Positions 18,306 through 28,029 of a stretch of DNA of 64,000 nt are shown here, in pieces. The translations under genes and the position numbers were made by a program. The notes under the pieces were generated by a model. It worked only from the letters and a program-made list of their open reading frames with translations, had not been told where the DNA came from and made no database searches. Positions within the stretch are counted from its first letter, which is position 1. Each line of letters starts with the position of its first letter. The stretch is taken from NCBI RefSeq assembly GCF_004345855.1, contig NZ_SLXN01000013.1, positions 1 through 64,000 of the forward strand, written 5' to 3'. The stretch is from Sphingomonas sp. BK235 (GTDB lineage Bacteria; Pseudomonadota; Alphaproteobacteria; Sphingomonadales; Sphingomonadaceae).

Positions 18306-19708
18306 CCGGGCTAATCGCGCGGGCGCTGGGGGGCGCAGCGCTCCTCGCTATGGCTGGCTCTACCTACGCGCAGTCGGTGCCGCTGAACGACCGGCGTGCT
18401 GTGATCGCCCCTGGTGCGCGCACCACGGAGGACCCGCGGCGCATCCCGCTGAAGCCGCAGAGCGTCGCCGGAGTGCCGATCGTCCTGACGGGCGGCCGAC
18501 TTTTCGACGCAGTGTCCATGCGGGTCCGCGCGGCGACGGTCGTGATCGAGGGCAACCAGATCGCGGCAGTGCTGCCGCCCCAAGCGACGAATTGGCCGCC
18601 TAATGCCCAGGTCATCGACGTCACCGGCAAGACGATCATGCCCGGGCTGATCGACATGCATGTTCATGTCACATACCCCGATGGCAACACCCCGATCGAT
18701 GAGCAGGCGAGCGAGGGAGCGGGTGTTCTGCGGGGTATGCGCAACCTGAGGTGGATGCTCGAATCCGGCATCACCTCCGTCCGAGACCTGAACGGCGTCT
18801 CCAACGCGCCTTACTTACTGGCGGAGGCCAGTGCGTCCGACGAAATCGCCGCCCCACGCGTGTTCACCGCCGGCCACATCATCACCGGCACCGGCGGTCA
18901 TGCGACGGAGCGGCCTGTTTCACCCAGCCACGGACCCGACTTCGCATGGGAGCGAAATGGCGCCGATGCATGGCGCGCCGCGGTGCGGGAGACCTTCAAG
19001 CAGGGTGCGAGCGTCATCAAGGTCGCTAGTCACTTCGCGCCGGACGAAATTGCGGCTGCGGTCGATGAAGCGCACCGCCTGGGCCTGAAGGTCACTTGTG
19101 ATTGCGAGACCATCTACACTGCGATGGCGGTGGATGCCGGCATCGACATGATCGAGCATCCTCTGCCTCGCACCGACGCCACGATCGCCGCGATGGCGAA
19201 GCGTGGCACGACCGCGGTGCCGACCCTGCAAGTGTACCAGAACGTGATCGACCGCGCCGGCGGCTTTTACGGCTCAACATCACGTCGCTTCACCATGACG
19301 GCGCAAGGCGACTTTGACGTGTTCAAGAAGATGAAGGCGGCCGGCATCGTCATGGGGGTCGGTACGGACACGATCGGAGATGCCAACCGGATGGTGCCGA
19401 ACGTCTACCTTGCCGAGCTCAAATGGTTCGTGAAGGGCGGCTATTCCATTCCGGCAGCGCTGCAGGCAGCGACCCTCACCAACGCAAAGCTACTCGATAT
19501 GGGCGACCGGCTCGGCAGCATCGAGCCCGGCAAACTCGCCGACGTGATCGTCGTTGACGGACATCCCGACGAGGATATCGACGCCTTGTCCCGGATCGAC
19601 ATGGTCGTGAAGGACGGCGTGCTTGCCGTTTCGGGTGGTCAGGTGGTGACCCCGCGGCACGTCAGCGCACCCCTTGCCAAGCCATCTCCGCCGGCGACCG
19701 TCCGATGA
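18302..19708 (+). CDS. Exported metal-dependent amidohydrolase (prolidase-like)
   Basis: Encodes 468 residues with a signal peptide (about 1-23, ...STYAQ). The TIM-barrel amidohydrolase motifs are H120/H122 in MPGLIDMHVHV, a Lys in GASVIKVASH, a His in DMIEHPLP and an Asp in MGVGTDTIGD. A C-terminal metal-dependent composite domain (DRLGSIEPGKLADVIVVDG) follows. Exported members often act as Xaa-Pro or Xaa-Arg/Lys dipeptidases. It probably cleaves an amide or short peptide in the periplasm before transport by the neighbouring permease. Confidence 0.88.
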   Translation: MTGLIARALGGAALLAMAGSTYAQSVPLNDRRAVIAPGARTTEDPRRIPLKPQSVAGVPIVLTGGRLFDAVSMRVRAATVVIEGNQIAAVLPPQATNWPPNAQVIDVTGKTIMPGLIDMHVHVTYPDGNTPIDEQASEGAGVLRGMRNLRWMLESGITSVRDLNGVSNAPYLLAEASASDEIAAPRVFTAGHIITGTGGHATERPVSPSHGPDFAWERNGADAWRAAVRETFKQGASVIKVASHFAPDEIAAAVDEAHRLGLKVTCDCETIYTAMAVDAGIDMIEHPLPRTDATIAAMAKRGTTAVPTLQVYQNVIDRAGGFYGSTSRRFTMTAQGDFDVFKKMKAAGIVMGVGTDTIGDANRMVPNVYLAELKWFVKGGYSIPAALQAATLTNAKLLDMGDRLGSIEPGKLADVIVVDGHPDEDIDALSRIDMVVKDGVLAVSGGQVVTPRHVSAPLAKPSPPATVR

Positions 19709-21021
19709 GCGGCGCGACACTCACATCCGCCGCACGTCCCGTGCCGAGCCGACGGGACATCGCCCGGGCCCTCGGATCAGCCATGATCGGCAACTGGTTC
19801 GAATTGTTCGACTTCATCATCTACGGCTACTTCGCGGCGCAGATCGGCAAGGCGATGTTCCCGGCAGCCGACCCGGTCACCGTGATCCTGTCGAGTTTCG
19901 CCACCTACGGCGTCGGTTTCGTGATGCGTCCGGTGGGATCTATGGTGCTTGGCAGCCTGGGTGACCGGCATGGCCGCAAGGCCGCGCTGGTGTTCACCAT
20001 GTTGCTGATGGCGGGATCCACCTGCGCCACTGGTCTCATTCCAAGCTATGCCAGCATCGGCCTCGCGGCGCCGATCCTGCTTGTGATCTGCCGCCTTCTT
20101 CAAGGCTTTGCCGCAGGCGGTGAGTGGGGCGGAGCCACCACCTTCTTGGTCGAGTATGCCCCTGCACATCGGCGCGGATTATTCGGCGCGCTACAGCAGC
20201 TCAGCACCAGCCTAGCGATCGTGTCCGCCGTATCGGTCGCCCTGCTGCTCAACCTGGCGCTCAGTCCGGAGGCGCTGCAAAGCTGGGGCTGGCGCCTCCC
20301 GTTCATCGCGGGCGTTGCGGTAGCCCCGCTCGGCTTCTACCTGCGCGCGAACGTGCCGGAGACACCCAACTTCCGGGCCGAGGATGAAGATGCTGCGCGT
20401 CCCCATCACCCTTTGCGGGAAGCGCTGACGGAGCATCGCCGCGCGGTGCTCACCATCTTCGGCCTTGTCATCATCTGGACGGTCGCAGGTTACACGTTCG
20501 GCGCATTCCTGGTCAGCTTCGCGACGCAGGTGCTCAAGGTCGATCCGTCGTGGGCGCTCACCGGCACGCTGGTCGGCGCCCTCGTCAACATCGTGGTCAT
20601 TCCGCTCACCGGCTGGGCATCGGACAATGTCGGCCGCAAGCCGTTTCTCATCGCCAGCGCGCTGGGCTTCCTTCTCGTCTCGGTACCGCTATTCCAGTTG
20701 ATGGCGTCGCAGCGCACCGGCATGTCGGTGGTCGTGACCACCGCGTGCGCCGGTTTGTTCTCGGGCATGTTCAGCGGGGTGGCGCCAACGTTCCTGTGCG
20801 AGCTGCTGCCTACCCGCGTGCGCTACACGGCGCTCTCCGTCGGCTACAACATGGCGGTCATGCTCTTTGGCGGCTTCGCGCCGTTCATCGCGACCCTGCT
20901 GGTCCAGCAGACCGGCATGCTGATCGCGCCCGCCTTCTACATCACCGCGTGCGCCGCGATCTCGCTCTGCGTGATTGTGAGCCTCCGCGCTCCAGACCCA
21001 CGGACGGCCATCGACCAATGA
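19705..21021 (+). CDS. MFS transporter, metabolite:H+ symporter (MHS) family
   Basis: Encodes 438 residues with about 12 membrane helices. IGNWFELFDFIIYGYFAAQIGKAMFP at the N-terminus, GSLGDRHGRKAALVFTMLLMAGST after helix 2 and LQGFAAGGEWGGATTFLVEYAP are hallmarks of the MHS branch (ProP, ShiA, KgtP). Such symporters import carboxylates, betaines or other small zwitterions. It overlaps its neighbours by four bases on each side, so it should carry the operon's substrate or a periplasmic product across the inner membrane. Confidence 0.93.
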   Translation: MSGATLTSAARPVPSRRDIARALGSAMIGNWFELFDFIIYGYFAAQIGKAMFPAADPVTVILSSFATYGVGFVMRPVGSMVLGSLGDRHGRKAALVFTMLLMAGSTCATGLIPSYASIGLAAPILLVICRLLQGFAAGGEWGGATTFLVEYAPAHRRGLFGALQQLSTSLAIVSAVSVALLLNLALSPEALQSWGWRLPFIAGVAVAPLGFYLRANVPETPNFRAEDEDAARPHHPLREALTEHRRAVLTIFGLVIIWTVAGYTFGAFLVSFATQVLKVDPSWALTGTLVGALVNIVVIPLTGWASDNVGRKPFLIASALGFLLVSVPLFQLMASQRTGMSVVVTTACAGLFSGMFSGVAPTFLCELLPTRVRYTALSVGYNMAVMLFGGFAPFIATLLVQQTGMLIAPAFYITACAAISLCVIVSLRAPDPRTAIDQ

Positions 21022-23801
21022 GACAAGCCTTCGCGCTCGCGCTTGCCGCGCTAGCCCTTCCCTCAACCCCGGCGATCGCGCAGGTCAGCACCCCGCGACA
21101 GCTGCTTGGTCACGTGATGGGCGAGGATCGCTACGTACCCAGTTACTCCGACATGGTCCGCTACTGGCGCGTGCTCGAACAACAAAGCAATCGCATCCGC
21201 CTTATCGATATCGGTGCGACCACGGAGGGCAGGCGCCAGATCGTGGCCGTTGTCTCTTCCCCTGCCAATCTCGCAAAACTGGAGGAATATCGTCGCATCT
21301 CGGAGCGGCTTGGCCGGGCGACGGGTATCGACGAGGCCACTGCCCGCTCAATGGCAGCCGGCGGCAAGGCGGTGGTCTGGGTCGACGGCGGACTGCATGC
21401 AAGCGAGGTAGAGGCTCAGACGGCGCTCATTCAGCAGGTCTTCGATCTCGTCTCGAGCGACGATCCCGAAGCCACTCGCATTCGCGACAACGTCGTGACG
21501 CTTTTTGCCCCCGACAATCCGGACGGGATGGAGTTGGTTGCCAACTGGTACATGCGGATCAAGGACCCCGCAAAGCGCGAGCCAGACCTCGGCAGCCTCC
21601 CGAAGCTTTATCACCCCTATGTCGGCCATGACAACAATCGCGACTTCTACATGGCAGAGATGCCAGAGACGCAGAACATCACGCGTGTCCTCTACCGCGA
21701 GTGGCGGCCACAGATCATCCTCAACCAACACCAGACCGGTCCGGCAGGTACCGTCCTGTTCATTCCACCGTTCCGCGATCCATTCAATTACCATTACGAA
21801 CCGCTTGTCATTACCAGCCTGGAAGAGGTCGGATCGACGATCGCAAGCCGTCTGGTCTCGGAGAACAAGGGCGGCGGCACGACCCGGGGCGGCGCACACT
21901 ACGACACATGGTACAACGGCAACCTGCGAACCTCGGCGTATTTCCACAATGCGGTGGGCATCCTGATCGAGATCATCGGCAAGCCGGTACCTGAGCAGAT
22001 CCCGTTCGTTCCCGAACGACAGATCGCGAAGAACGATCAGCCGTTGCCCATTCGGCCCCAGCTATGGTCGATGCGGCAATCGATCGACTACAGCTTGTCG
22101 ATCAACCGCGGGCTGCTGAACTATGCGGCAGCCAACCGCGAGAAGCTGCTGTTCAACATCTGGCGGATGGGTGCGAACGGCATTGAGAAGGGGCAGCGTG
22201 ACAGCTGGACGGTCACGCCCGATCGTATCGAGGCTGCCCATGCGGCGTCAGCCGCGACCGGCGCCAAACCGGTTCGCACTCGAACCACCGGAACCAGCGA
22301 GATCGGCACGGGCTTCTATGAGAAGGTGCTGCTCGATCCCGCCGCCCGCGACGCGCGCGCCTATATCATCCCTCCCGATCAACGAGATTTCCCGACCGCC
22401 GTTCACTTCCTCAACGCGCTGATGAAGCTAGGCGTCGAGGTGGAGCGGGCCGACGCGCCCTTCATCGCCAATGGACAGCAGTGGCCCGCGGGCAGCTATG
22501 TTGTTCGAACGGCACAGGCGTACCGCGCGCATGTCGTCGACATGTTTGAGCCGCAGCACTACCCGAACAACTTCCAGTATCCGGGCGGACCGCCTATCCC
22601 CCCGGCTGACGCCTCGGGGTACACGCCGGCGTTCCAGATGGGGGTCCGCTTCGAGCGCGTTCTGGATGCGCTGGATGCGCCCACCAAAGCCGTCTCTGGA
22701 CCTCTTGCGGTCGATCCGGGGCGGATTACCGGTAATGGCCGCGCAGGCTGGCTTGTCAGCCACAGCGCCAATAACGTCTTCGTCCTCAGCAATCGGCTTG
22801 CCAAGGCGGGGCTGGCGCAAAGCTGGATCAAGGCTCCGACATCCGTGGCGGGCGGCGTCGCGGAACCGGGCGCCTTGTGGATCCCCTTCAGCCCTGCGGC
22901 TGTCACGCTCGTGGCACAAGCGACGCACGAGCTCGGCCTGAGCGCTGAGGCGGTTCAAGCGGCGCCCACTGGCGAGCGCATCGCGCTTCGCCGGCCCAGG
23001 ATAGCCATGGTCGACCTCTACGGTGGTCTGCATCCAACCGGTTGGCTACGCTGGATCCTCGACCAGTACGAGTTCCCCTACACGATCGTGTATCCGCAGC
23101 GCCTCGACCGCGGCGCGCTGAAGCGGGACTTCGACGTGTTGATCGTGCCCGATGCGGCGATCCCGAATGATCGGTCGTCGGGAGAGGGCGGCATGTTCCG
23201 TGGTCGCTTTGACAACGCACAGCCAAACCCGGCGTCGATCCCGGCGCAGTATCGTTCCTGGCTCGGCAGCATCAGCGCCGACAAGACCCTGCCGCAGCTG
23301 CGGCAATTCGTTGAGCAGGGCGGCTCGATCCTTGGCATGGGCAGCTCCTCAGCCGGCCTCATCTCCGGACTAGGTCTTCCTGTGGCCGACGCGTTGACCG
23401 AGGAGAAAGCCGGCAAAAGGCAGCCCATCCCGCGTACCGACTTCTATGTTCCCGGCGCCCTTGTGACGGCCACGACCGATCGAACGCAGCCGCTTGCCTA
23501 CGGCCTTCCAGAAAAGGTCGACCTCTTCTTCGACTCCAGTCCGGTCTTCAGGGCGCTTGAGCCTGCTAGCGTCGGCGTTCCTGCCCGCTTCGCGGGAACC
23601 AACCTCCTGCACAGCGGGTGGGGTTGGCACCAAGAGCGATTGGATGGAGCCGCAGCCGTTCTCGACGTCCCATCCGGTCGGGGGCACGTGTTCCTGTTCG
23701 GCCCGGAGATTGCCCTGCGTGCCCAGACGCAAGGCGCGTTCAAGCTGCTGTTCAACGCTCTCTATTACGGCGCAGCCAGCGCGCCCGGTGCGAGGCCCTG
23801 A
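21018..23801 (+). CDS. Exported M14-family zinc carboxypeptidase
   Basis: Encodes 927 residues with a signal peptide (about 1-22, ...TPAIAQ). The N-terminal zinc carboxypeptidase domain carries the HxxE pair H127/E130 in VDGGLHASEVEAQT, followed by TLFAPDNPDGMEL and ILNQHQTGPAGTVLF. The long C-terminal half (about 600-927) looks like the glutamine-amidotransferase-like extension found in large bacterial M14 proteins. It probably trims a peptide or peptide-like amide in the periplasm. Start ATG overlaps the transporter stop. Confidence 0.9.
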   Translation: MRQAFALALAALALPSTPAIAQVSTPRQLLGHVMGEDRYVPSYSDMVRYWRVLEQQSNRIRLIDIGATTEGRRQIVAVVSSPANLAKLEEYRRISERLGRATGIDEATARSMAAGGKAVVWVDGGLHASEVEAQTALIQQVFDLVSSDDPEATRIRDNVVTLFAPDNPDGMELVANWYMRIKDPAKREPDLGSLPKLYHPYVGHDNNRDFYMAEMPETQNITRVLYREWRPQIILNQHQTGPAGTVLFIPPFRDPFNYHYEPLVITSLEEVGSTIASRLVSENKGGGTTRGGAHYDTWYNGNLRTSAYFHNAVGILIEIIGKPVPEQIPFVPERQIAKNDQPLPIRPQLWSMRQSIDYSLSINRGLLNYAAANREKLLFNIWRMGANGIEKGQRDSWTVTPDRIEAAHAASAATGAKPVRTRTTGTSEIGTGFYEKVLLDPAARDARAYIIPPDQRDFPTAVHFLNALMKLGVEVERADAPFIANGQQWPAGSYVVRTAQAYRAHVVDMFEPQHYPNNFQYPGGPPIPPADASGYTPAFQMGVRFERVLDALDAPTKAVSGPLAVDPGRITGNGRAGWLVSHSANNVFVLSNRLAKAGLAQSWIKAPTSVAGGVAEPGALWIPFSPAAVTLVAQATHELGLSAEAVQAAPTGERIALRRPRIAMVDLYGGLHPTGWLRWILDQYEFPYTIVYPQRLDRGALKRDFDVLIVPDAAIPNDRSSGEGGMFRGRFDNAQPNPASIPAQYRSWLGSISADKTLPQLRQFVEQGGSILGMGSSSAGLISGLGLPVADALTEEKAGKRQPIPRTDFYVPGALVTATTDRTQPLAYGLPEKVDLFFDSSPVFRALEPASVGVPARFAGTNLLHSGWGWHQERLDGAAAVLDVPSGRGHVFLFGPEIALRAQTQGAFKLLFNALYYGAASAPGARP

Positions 23802-23804
23802 CCC

Positions 23805-24632
23805 ATGAAGACCAGCGTCATCCAGATGAACTCGCAAGGCGACAAGCCGGCCAACCTGCGTGCGATCGCCGACCTCGTGACGCAAGCGGTGGAGCGCGAC
23901 CGACCTGACTGGCTGCTACTGCCGGAACATTGCGAATGGCTCGGCGGCTCGGGCGGTGCGCCAGACGTTGCCGAACCGTCGCTCGGTGGCGAGACCTACG
24001 CGCTCTTGTCGGACCTGGCGCGACAGCACGGGGTCTGGATCCACGGTGGGTCGATCTACGAACAAGCAGGTAACGGCCGAGCCTACAACACCACTGTCGT
24101 TTTCGATCGAGCAGGGCGCGAGGCCGCCCGCTACCGCAAGATCCACCTATTTGACGTTACCACGGCCGATGGCGCGCGCTATCATGAGTCAGCAACGGTG
24201 GAGCCTGGCCAGACGATCGCGGTGTACGACTGCGAGGGCGTGAAGGTCGGATGCTCGATCTGTTACGACATTCGCTTTCCAGAGCTGTTCCAAGCGCTGG
24301 TGGCGCGTGGCGCTGAGCTGATCGCGCTGCCGGCCGCCTTCACGCTGCTCACCGGCAAGGATCACTGGGAAACGCTGATCCGAGCCCGGGCCATCGAGAC
24401 GCAGTGCTGGTTTGCGGCAGCGGCGCAATGGGGCGGCTACATGACCCCCGCGGGTGAGCGTCAGTCGTTCGGGCAATCGATGATCGTCGATCCTTGGGGC
24501 GCGGTCGTTGCCCGTGTCTCGGACGGCACCGGCTTTGCGTCCGCTCATGTCGATCCCGTCCTCATGGAGCGTGTGCGCTCCAGCATACCTGTGGCTGCAA
24601 ACAAGGCGCTCGGTATCCGGATGGACGCGTGA
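23805..24632 (+). CDS. Carbon-nitrogen hydrolase (nitrilase superfamily)
   Basis: Encodes 275 residues with the complete Glu-Lys-Cys triad: E41 in LLLPEHCEW, K112 in YRKIHLFD and C153 in GCSICYDIRFPEL. The sequence around the Cys is of the Nit/omega-amidase-like group, whose members hydrolyse omega-amides or N-carbamoyl/formamide bonds. It is cytoplasmic. It begins three bases after the M14 gene and its stop overlaps the next GTG. It fits as an amidase step after substrate uptake. Confidence 0.92.
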   Translation: MKTSVIQMNSQGDKPANLRAIADLVTQAVERDRPDWLLLPEHCEWLGGSGGAPDVAEPSLGGETYALLSDLARQHGVWIHGGSIYEQAGNGRAYNTTVVFDRAGREAARYRKIHLFDVTTADGARYHESATVEPGQTIAVYDCEGVKVGCSICYDIRFPELFQALVARGAELIALPAAFTLLTGKDHWETLIRARAIETQCWFAAAAQWGGYMTPAGERQSFGQSMIVDPWGAVVARVSDGTGFASAHVDPVLMERVRSSIPVAANKALGIRMDA

Positions 24633-25441
24633 CAAAGCGCGCGCACGCCTTGCAGGACCTGACCTGGTCCGAGTTCGCCGGTCGCCTGCCCGAGCGCCCG
24701 GTGATCGTCCTGCCGCTCGGCAGCCAGGAAGAACAGGGTCCGCACGCCCCGATGGGCGACTTCGTGGTTGCCGAACGGATCGCGCACGCTGCCGCGGCGC
24801 GCGCGGACGCAATCTGCGCCCCGGTCTTGCCGTTCGGCTATGCGGAGTTCTTCCGCGGCATGCCAGGCGGCGTGCAACTACGAGGTGAGACCTTCCGCTT
24901 CGTGCTGCGCGACATGATCGACGCCTTTACCGACCACGACATCGAGCATGTTGTGGTGGTCAATGGTCACTCCACCAACGCGCCGCTCATCTTGGAGGTG
25001 ACGCATGAGGTACGTCGGAAGACCGGTCTGGTCATTCCCAACCTCAATCTGTGGAGGATGCTGCCTGAGGCCACGTGGCGACAGGTGCACGGCGATCACG
25101 CGGCTGCGGCACGCGGGCATGGCGCGGATCCGCTGACCTCGTTGATGCTCCATCTCACCCCTGAGCTGGTGCGCGGCGATCTGATCGAGCCGGCGAGCCG
25201 CCGTTTGGCCTTCGGTTTGCCGACCCAGTCGCAATTCTCCGGCGTCGAATTTCACGGCATGCCGATCGATATGCCGCTCGATGTGACCGATGTTGCGTCC
25301 AATGGCGTCGGCAGCGGCAACGCAGCGCTCGCCAGCGCTACCGCTGGCGCCACCATCGCAGAAGAGACGATCACACGGGTAGCCGACTTCCTCCAGCACT
25401 GGCGCAGGCAGGACCCGCGACAGCCGGACCGATCGGCATGA
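24629..25441 (+). CDS. Creatininase-family amidohydrolase
   Basis: Encodes 270 residues from a GTG overlapping the nitrilase stop (GTGA). Metal-site segments of the family are visible: VLPLGSQEEQGPHAPMGDF with E, H and D ligands, and VVVVNGHSTNAPLI. The usual HAGE..TS block is altered to HGDHAAAARGHGADPLTS. Family members open cyclic amides such as creatinine or cleave formamides. In this operon it may open a lactam or hydantoin-type ring. Overlaps the downstream gene by four bases. Confidence 0.87.
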   Translation: MTKRAHALQDLTWSEFAGRLPERPVIVLPLGSQEEQGPHAPMGDFVVAERIAHAAAARADAICAPVLPFGYAEFFRGMPGGVQLRGETFRFVLRDMIDAFTDHDIEHVVVVNGHSTNAPLILEVTHEVRRKTGLVIPNLNLWRMLPEATWRQVHGDHAAAARGHGADPLTSLMLHLTPELVRGDLIEPASRRLAFGLPTQSQFSGVEFHGMPIDMPLDVTDVASNGVGSGNAALASATAGATIAEETITRVADFLQHWRRQDPRQPDRSA

Positions 25442-26097
25442 GCTACGACCTGCGTCCGATGCCGACCGTGATTGAGCCAAGCTTGCTCGCAAAGTGTGAG
25501 GAGCTCGACACCGCGACACTTGGCCATTGGCGCACCTGGGGGCTGTGCGACGCGCGGGTACGTCAGGTGATCGGCAGCGGATCGATCAGGGGCACGGCTA
25601 TTACCGTCGCGCTTCCGGGTCTCGACGGTACGTTGCTGCATGACGTGATGGGCCACGTGCGACCGGGCGACGTCATCGTCGTCGATCGGCTTGGCGATCG
25701 CCTACACGCTTGCATCGGCGGTATCGTCGCGCGAGCGGCGCAGGTGCGCGGAGCGGCCGGCATCATCGTCGATGGTCCGGTCGCAGATCTGGCCGAATTG
25801 CAGGCCGTAGGCTTGCCGATCTGGGCGCACGGCCCGGTGTCCCGTACGACGCGACGCCTCGGCTTGGGCGGCCGCTTCAACGCCCCGGTGTCGGTGGGCG
25901 GTGTCGTGGTGCACGCCGGCGACCTGGTGATCGCCGATGCCGACGGGGTCGTGGTGCTCGAGCCACATGAGCTCGAGGAGACGCTGATGATCGCATCCCA
26001 GCGCCGCGAGCGCGAGATCGCGATTGTCACCGCGCTCAGTGCGGGAACTCCCTTGGTTGACCTTCTTCCGCGCCCTCCTCTCGAGACGGTTGGCTGA
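25438..26097 (+). CDS. RraA-family protein, aldolase-like, with altered active-site Arg
   Basis: Encodes 219 residues of the RraA/HMG-CHA aldolase fold (GDVIVVDRLGDRLHACIGGIVARAAQVRGAAGIIVDG). In active metal-dependent aldolases the next residues are a conserved V-R-D with catalytic Arg and metal-linked Asp. Here the sequence is DGPVADLAEL, so the Arg is Ala. It may be a non-aldolase member, bind another acid, or use a different Arg nearby (GPVSRTTRR). Context suggests a final C-C cleavage or decarboxylation of a 2-oxo acid, but this is uncertain. Confidence 0.82.
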   Translation: MSYDLRPMPTVIEPSLLAKCEELDTATLGHWRTWGLCDARVRQVIGSGSIRGTAITVALPGLDGTLLHDVMGHVRPGDVIVVDRLGDRLHACIGGIVARAAQVRGAAGIIVDGPVADLAELQAVGLPIWAHGPVSRTTRRLGLGGRFNAPVSVGGVVVHAGDLVIADADGVVVLEPHELEETLMIASQRREREIAIVTALSAGTPLVDLLPRPPLETVG

Positions 26098-26100
26098 GCG

Positions 26101-26583
26101 ATGCCAGAGGCCCTCACGCTCGACGACGCGGACGTCCGTATCCTGGCAGCGTTGCAGAAGGACGCGACCTTGTCCGTCGCGGCGCTCTCCGAAGTCATTC
26201 ACCTCTCGCACAACAGCGTGTGGCGCCGCCTCAAGCGCCTCGAGGAGGCAAAGCTTATCACCGCGCGCGTCGCGCTGCTCGACGCTGATCGATTAGGGCT
26301 GGGCCTGACGGCGTTTGTCAGCATTCGCACCAGCGAACACAGCGAGGAGTGGCTGCGCGCCTTCGCCGCTGCCGCCGAGGGCATGGCCGAGATCGTCGAG
26401 TTGTACCGGATGACCGGAGACGTGGATTATCTCATGAAAATCCGTGTCGCTAACATCGCGGCGTATGACGCGGTCTACAAGCGGCTGATCGGCGCTGTTC
26501 GGCTGACCGACGTCAGCTCCGCCTTCGCGATGGAAGAACTGAAATTCACCACCGCTTTGCCGCTGCCGTCACGTGCGTGTTGA
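26101..26583 (+). CDS. Lrp/AsnC-family transcriptional regulator
   Basis: Encodes 160 residues. The N-terminal helix-turn-helix (LDDADVRILAALQKDATLSVAALSEVIHLSHNSVWRRLKRLEEAKLI) and the C-terminal RAM ligand-binding domain (GLTAFVSIRT...ELYRMTGDVDYLMKIRV) are both complete. These proteins sense amino acids and often regulate an adjacent amino-acid gene, here the PLP lyase 150 bases downstream. It starts three bases after the RraA gene, so it may be co-transcribed with the catabolic run. Confidence 0.92.
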   Translation: MPEALTLDDADVRILAALQKDATLSVAALSEVIHLSHNSVWRRLKRLEEAKLITARVALLDADRLGLGLTAFVSIRTSEHSEEWLRAFAAAAEGMAEIVELYRMTGDVDYLMKIRVANIAAYDAVYKRLIGAVRLTDVSSAFAMEELKFTTALPLPSRAC

Positions 26584-26731
26584 GCAGATCGAGCACCTTG
26601 CCCAATTTTTGGGAGAGAAAGAGGATGTTTATCCCAAAGAAACGGCTTCGCGTTGGAAAATCGGGTGGGACCATCACCCCATCCTTGAGTGACAAACGTG
26701 TGAACACAGCGGTCTCCGAGCGAGGCCCGGC

Positions 26732-27949
26732 TTGAAAGGACGAACCATTCTCGACGCGGCAGAATCCACGCGCATGATCCATGTCGGCGAGCCTGGCTCG
26801 CCGCTCGCGAACACGCCGCTGCCGCCGGTACAACGAGCGTCCACCGTCCTGTTGAGCGACAGCGGCTGCTTCGGCGGCAAACCGCCTGCCGGCCCGACAT
26901 ATGGGCGGAGCGGGCTGACCACACAGGCGCGCCTGCGCACGATGCTGGCGGATCTGGAACATGCGGAGGATGTCCAACTTCATCCGTCGGGCCTCGCCGC
27001 TGTAACCGCGACGATCCAGGCGCTGACGAGCGCAGGCGACGAGATCCTGCTGGTCGACAGTGTCTACAATCCCACTAGGCGCTTCATCGAGGGCACCATG
27101 CGGCGCTTCGGTGTAACCGCGCGCTATTTCCCGCCCACGGCAGGCGCGAACGAGATCGCCGCGATGATCGGCAGTCAGACCCGCTTGCTCGTGCTGGAGA
27201 GCCCCGGCTCGCTCACCCTCGACATGCAGGACGTTGGCGCCATCGCTGCGGCAGCGCGCGCGCGCGGGGTCCGCACCATGATCGACAACACCTATTCGGC
27301 TGGCGTCTTCTTCAAGCCGCTCGACCACGGCGTGGACGTGAGCGTGCAGTCGCTCACCAAATACGTCTGTGGGCACTCCGACGTCTTCATGGGCATGGCC
27401 GCCAGCCGCGGCGAGACATCAGCGATCCTGGCTCGCGCGAGCATGGAAGCAGGATGCGCGGTGTCGCCGGACGATGCCTATCTGGCGGTCCGCGGATTGA
27501 AGACGCTGCATGCTCGCCTCGGCCTGCACGGCGAGGCGGCGCTCACCGTGGCACGCTGGCTAGCCAGCCAACCTGAGGTGTCGAATGTGCTCTGCCCGGC
27601 GCTCCCTGGCGCTCCCGGACATGAGCTGTGGGTGCGGGACTTTACCGGCACGTGCGGCTTGGTCAGCATCGTTCTCGACGCCACCGTGCAAACGGCGGGC
27701 GCCATGCTGGACCGCCTCAGCCTCTTTGGTCTTGGCTATTCATGGGGCGGCTTCGAGAGCTTGGCCATCCTTTGCGACGGGCAGCTGGCGGCGCGGTCAC
27801 ACCCCACTGGTCTCACCGGTCCCTTGATCCGGCTGCATGTCGGCCTGGAAAACGTCGACGACCTTATCGCCGACCTCGACAAGAGCTTCGGTGCTGTTCG
27901 CGCCGAACCTCGTAATAACGTTCAAAAAGAAAAGATTGCCGCAGGTTGA
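26732..27949 (+). CDS. Cys/Met metabolism PLP-dependent lyase (cystathionine beta-lyase-like)
   Basis: Encodes 405 residues from a TTG; an ATG at 26774 (MIHVGEPGSPLANTPLPP) is an alternative. The fold-type I domain shows the phosphate-binding YGRSGLTTQARLRTMLADLE and HPSGLAAVTATIQAL, the cofactor Asp in RTMIDNTYSAGVFFKPL, and the Schiff-base Lys in SVQSLTKYVCGHSDVFMG. The enzymes cleave C-S bonds of cystathionine, cysteine or methionine. Placed after an Lrp/AsnC gene and before a TonB receptor, it suggests a sulfur-containing amino acid unit in the substrate. Confidence 0.9.
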   Translation: MKGRTILDAAESTRMIHVGEPGSPLANTPLPPVQRASTVLLSDSGCFGGKPPAGPTYGRSGLTTQARLRTMLADLEHAEDVQLHPSGLAAVTATIQALTSAGDEILLVDSVYNPTRRFIEGTMRRFGVTARYFPPTAGANEIAAMIGSQTRLLVLESPGSLTLDMQDVGAIAAAARARGVRTMIDNTYSAGVFFKPLDHGVDVSVQSLTKYVCGHSDVFMGMAASRGETSAILARASMEAGCAVSPDDAYLAVRGLKTLHARLGLHGEAALTVARWLASQPEVSNVLCPALPGAPGHELWVRDFTGTCGLVSIVLDATVQTAGAMLDRLSLFGLGYSWGGFESLAILCDGQLAARSHPTGLTGPLIRLHVGLENVDDLIADLDKSFGAVRAEPRNNVQKEKIAAG

Positions 27950-27957
27950 TGCACGGA

Positions 27958-27973
27958 CCGTCCACAAGGACGG
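27958..27973 (+). other. Hairpin after the PLP lyase gene
   Basis: CCGTCC-acaa-GGACGG forms a six-pair stem with a four-base loop nine bases after the stop codon. There is no U-tract. It may act as a weak terminator or a 3' stabiliser ahead of the TonB receptor gene. Confidence 0.35.
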
Positions 27974-28029
27974 CCGTCTGGAACGACAAAGATTAGCGGG
28001 AGGAAGCTCCAGCTCCAGAAGGGGACATC

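Noticed and set aside
26584-26731. A riboswitch before the C-S lyase gene
   Set aside because: I looked for SAM- and SAH-type core sequences in this 148-base gap and could not match any conserved core.
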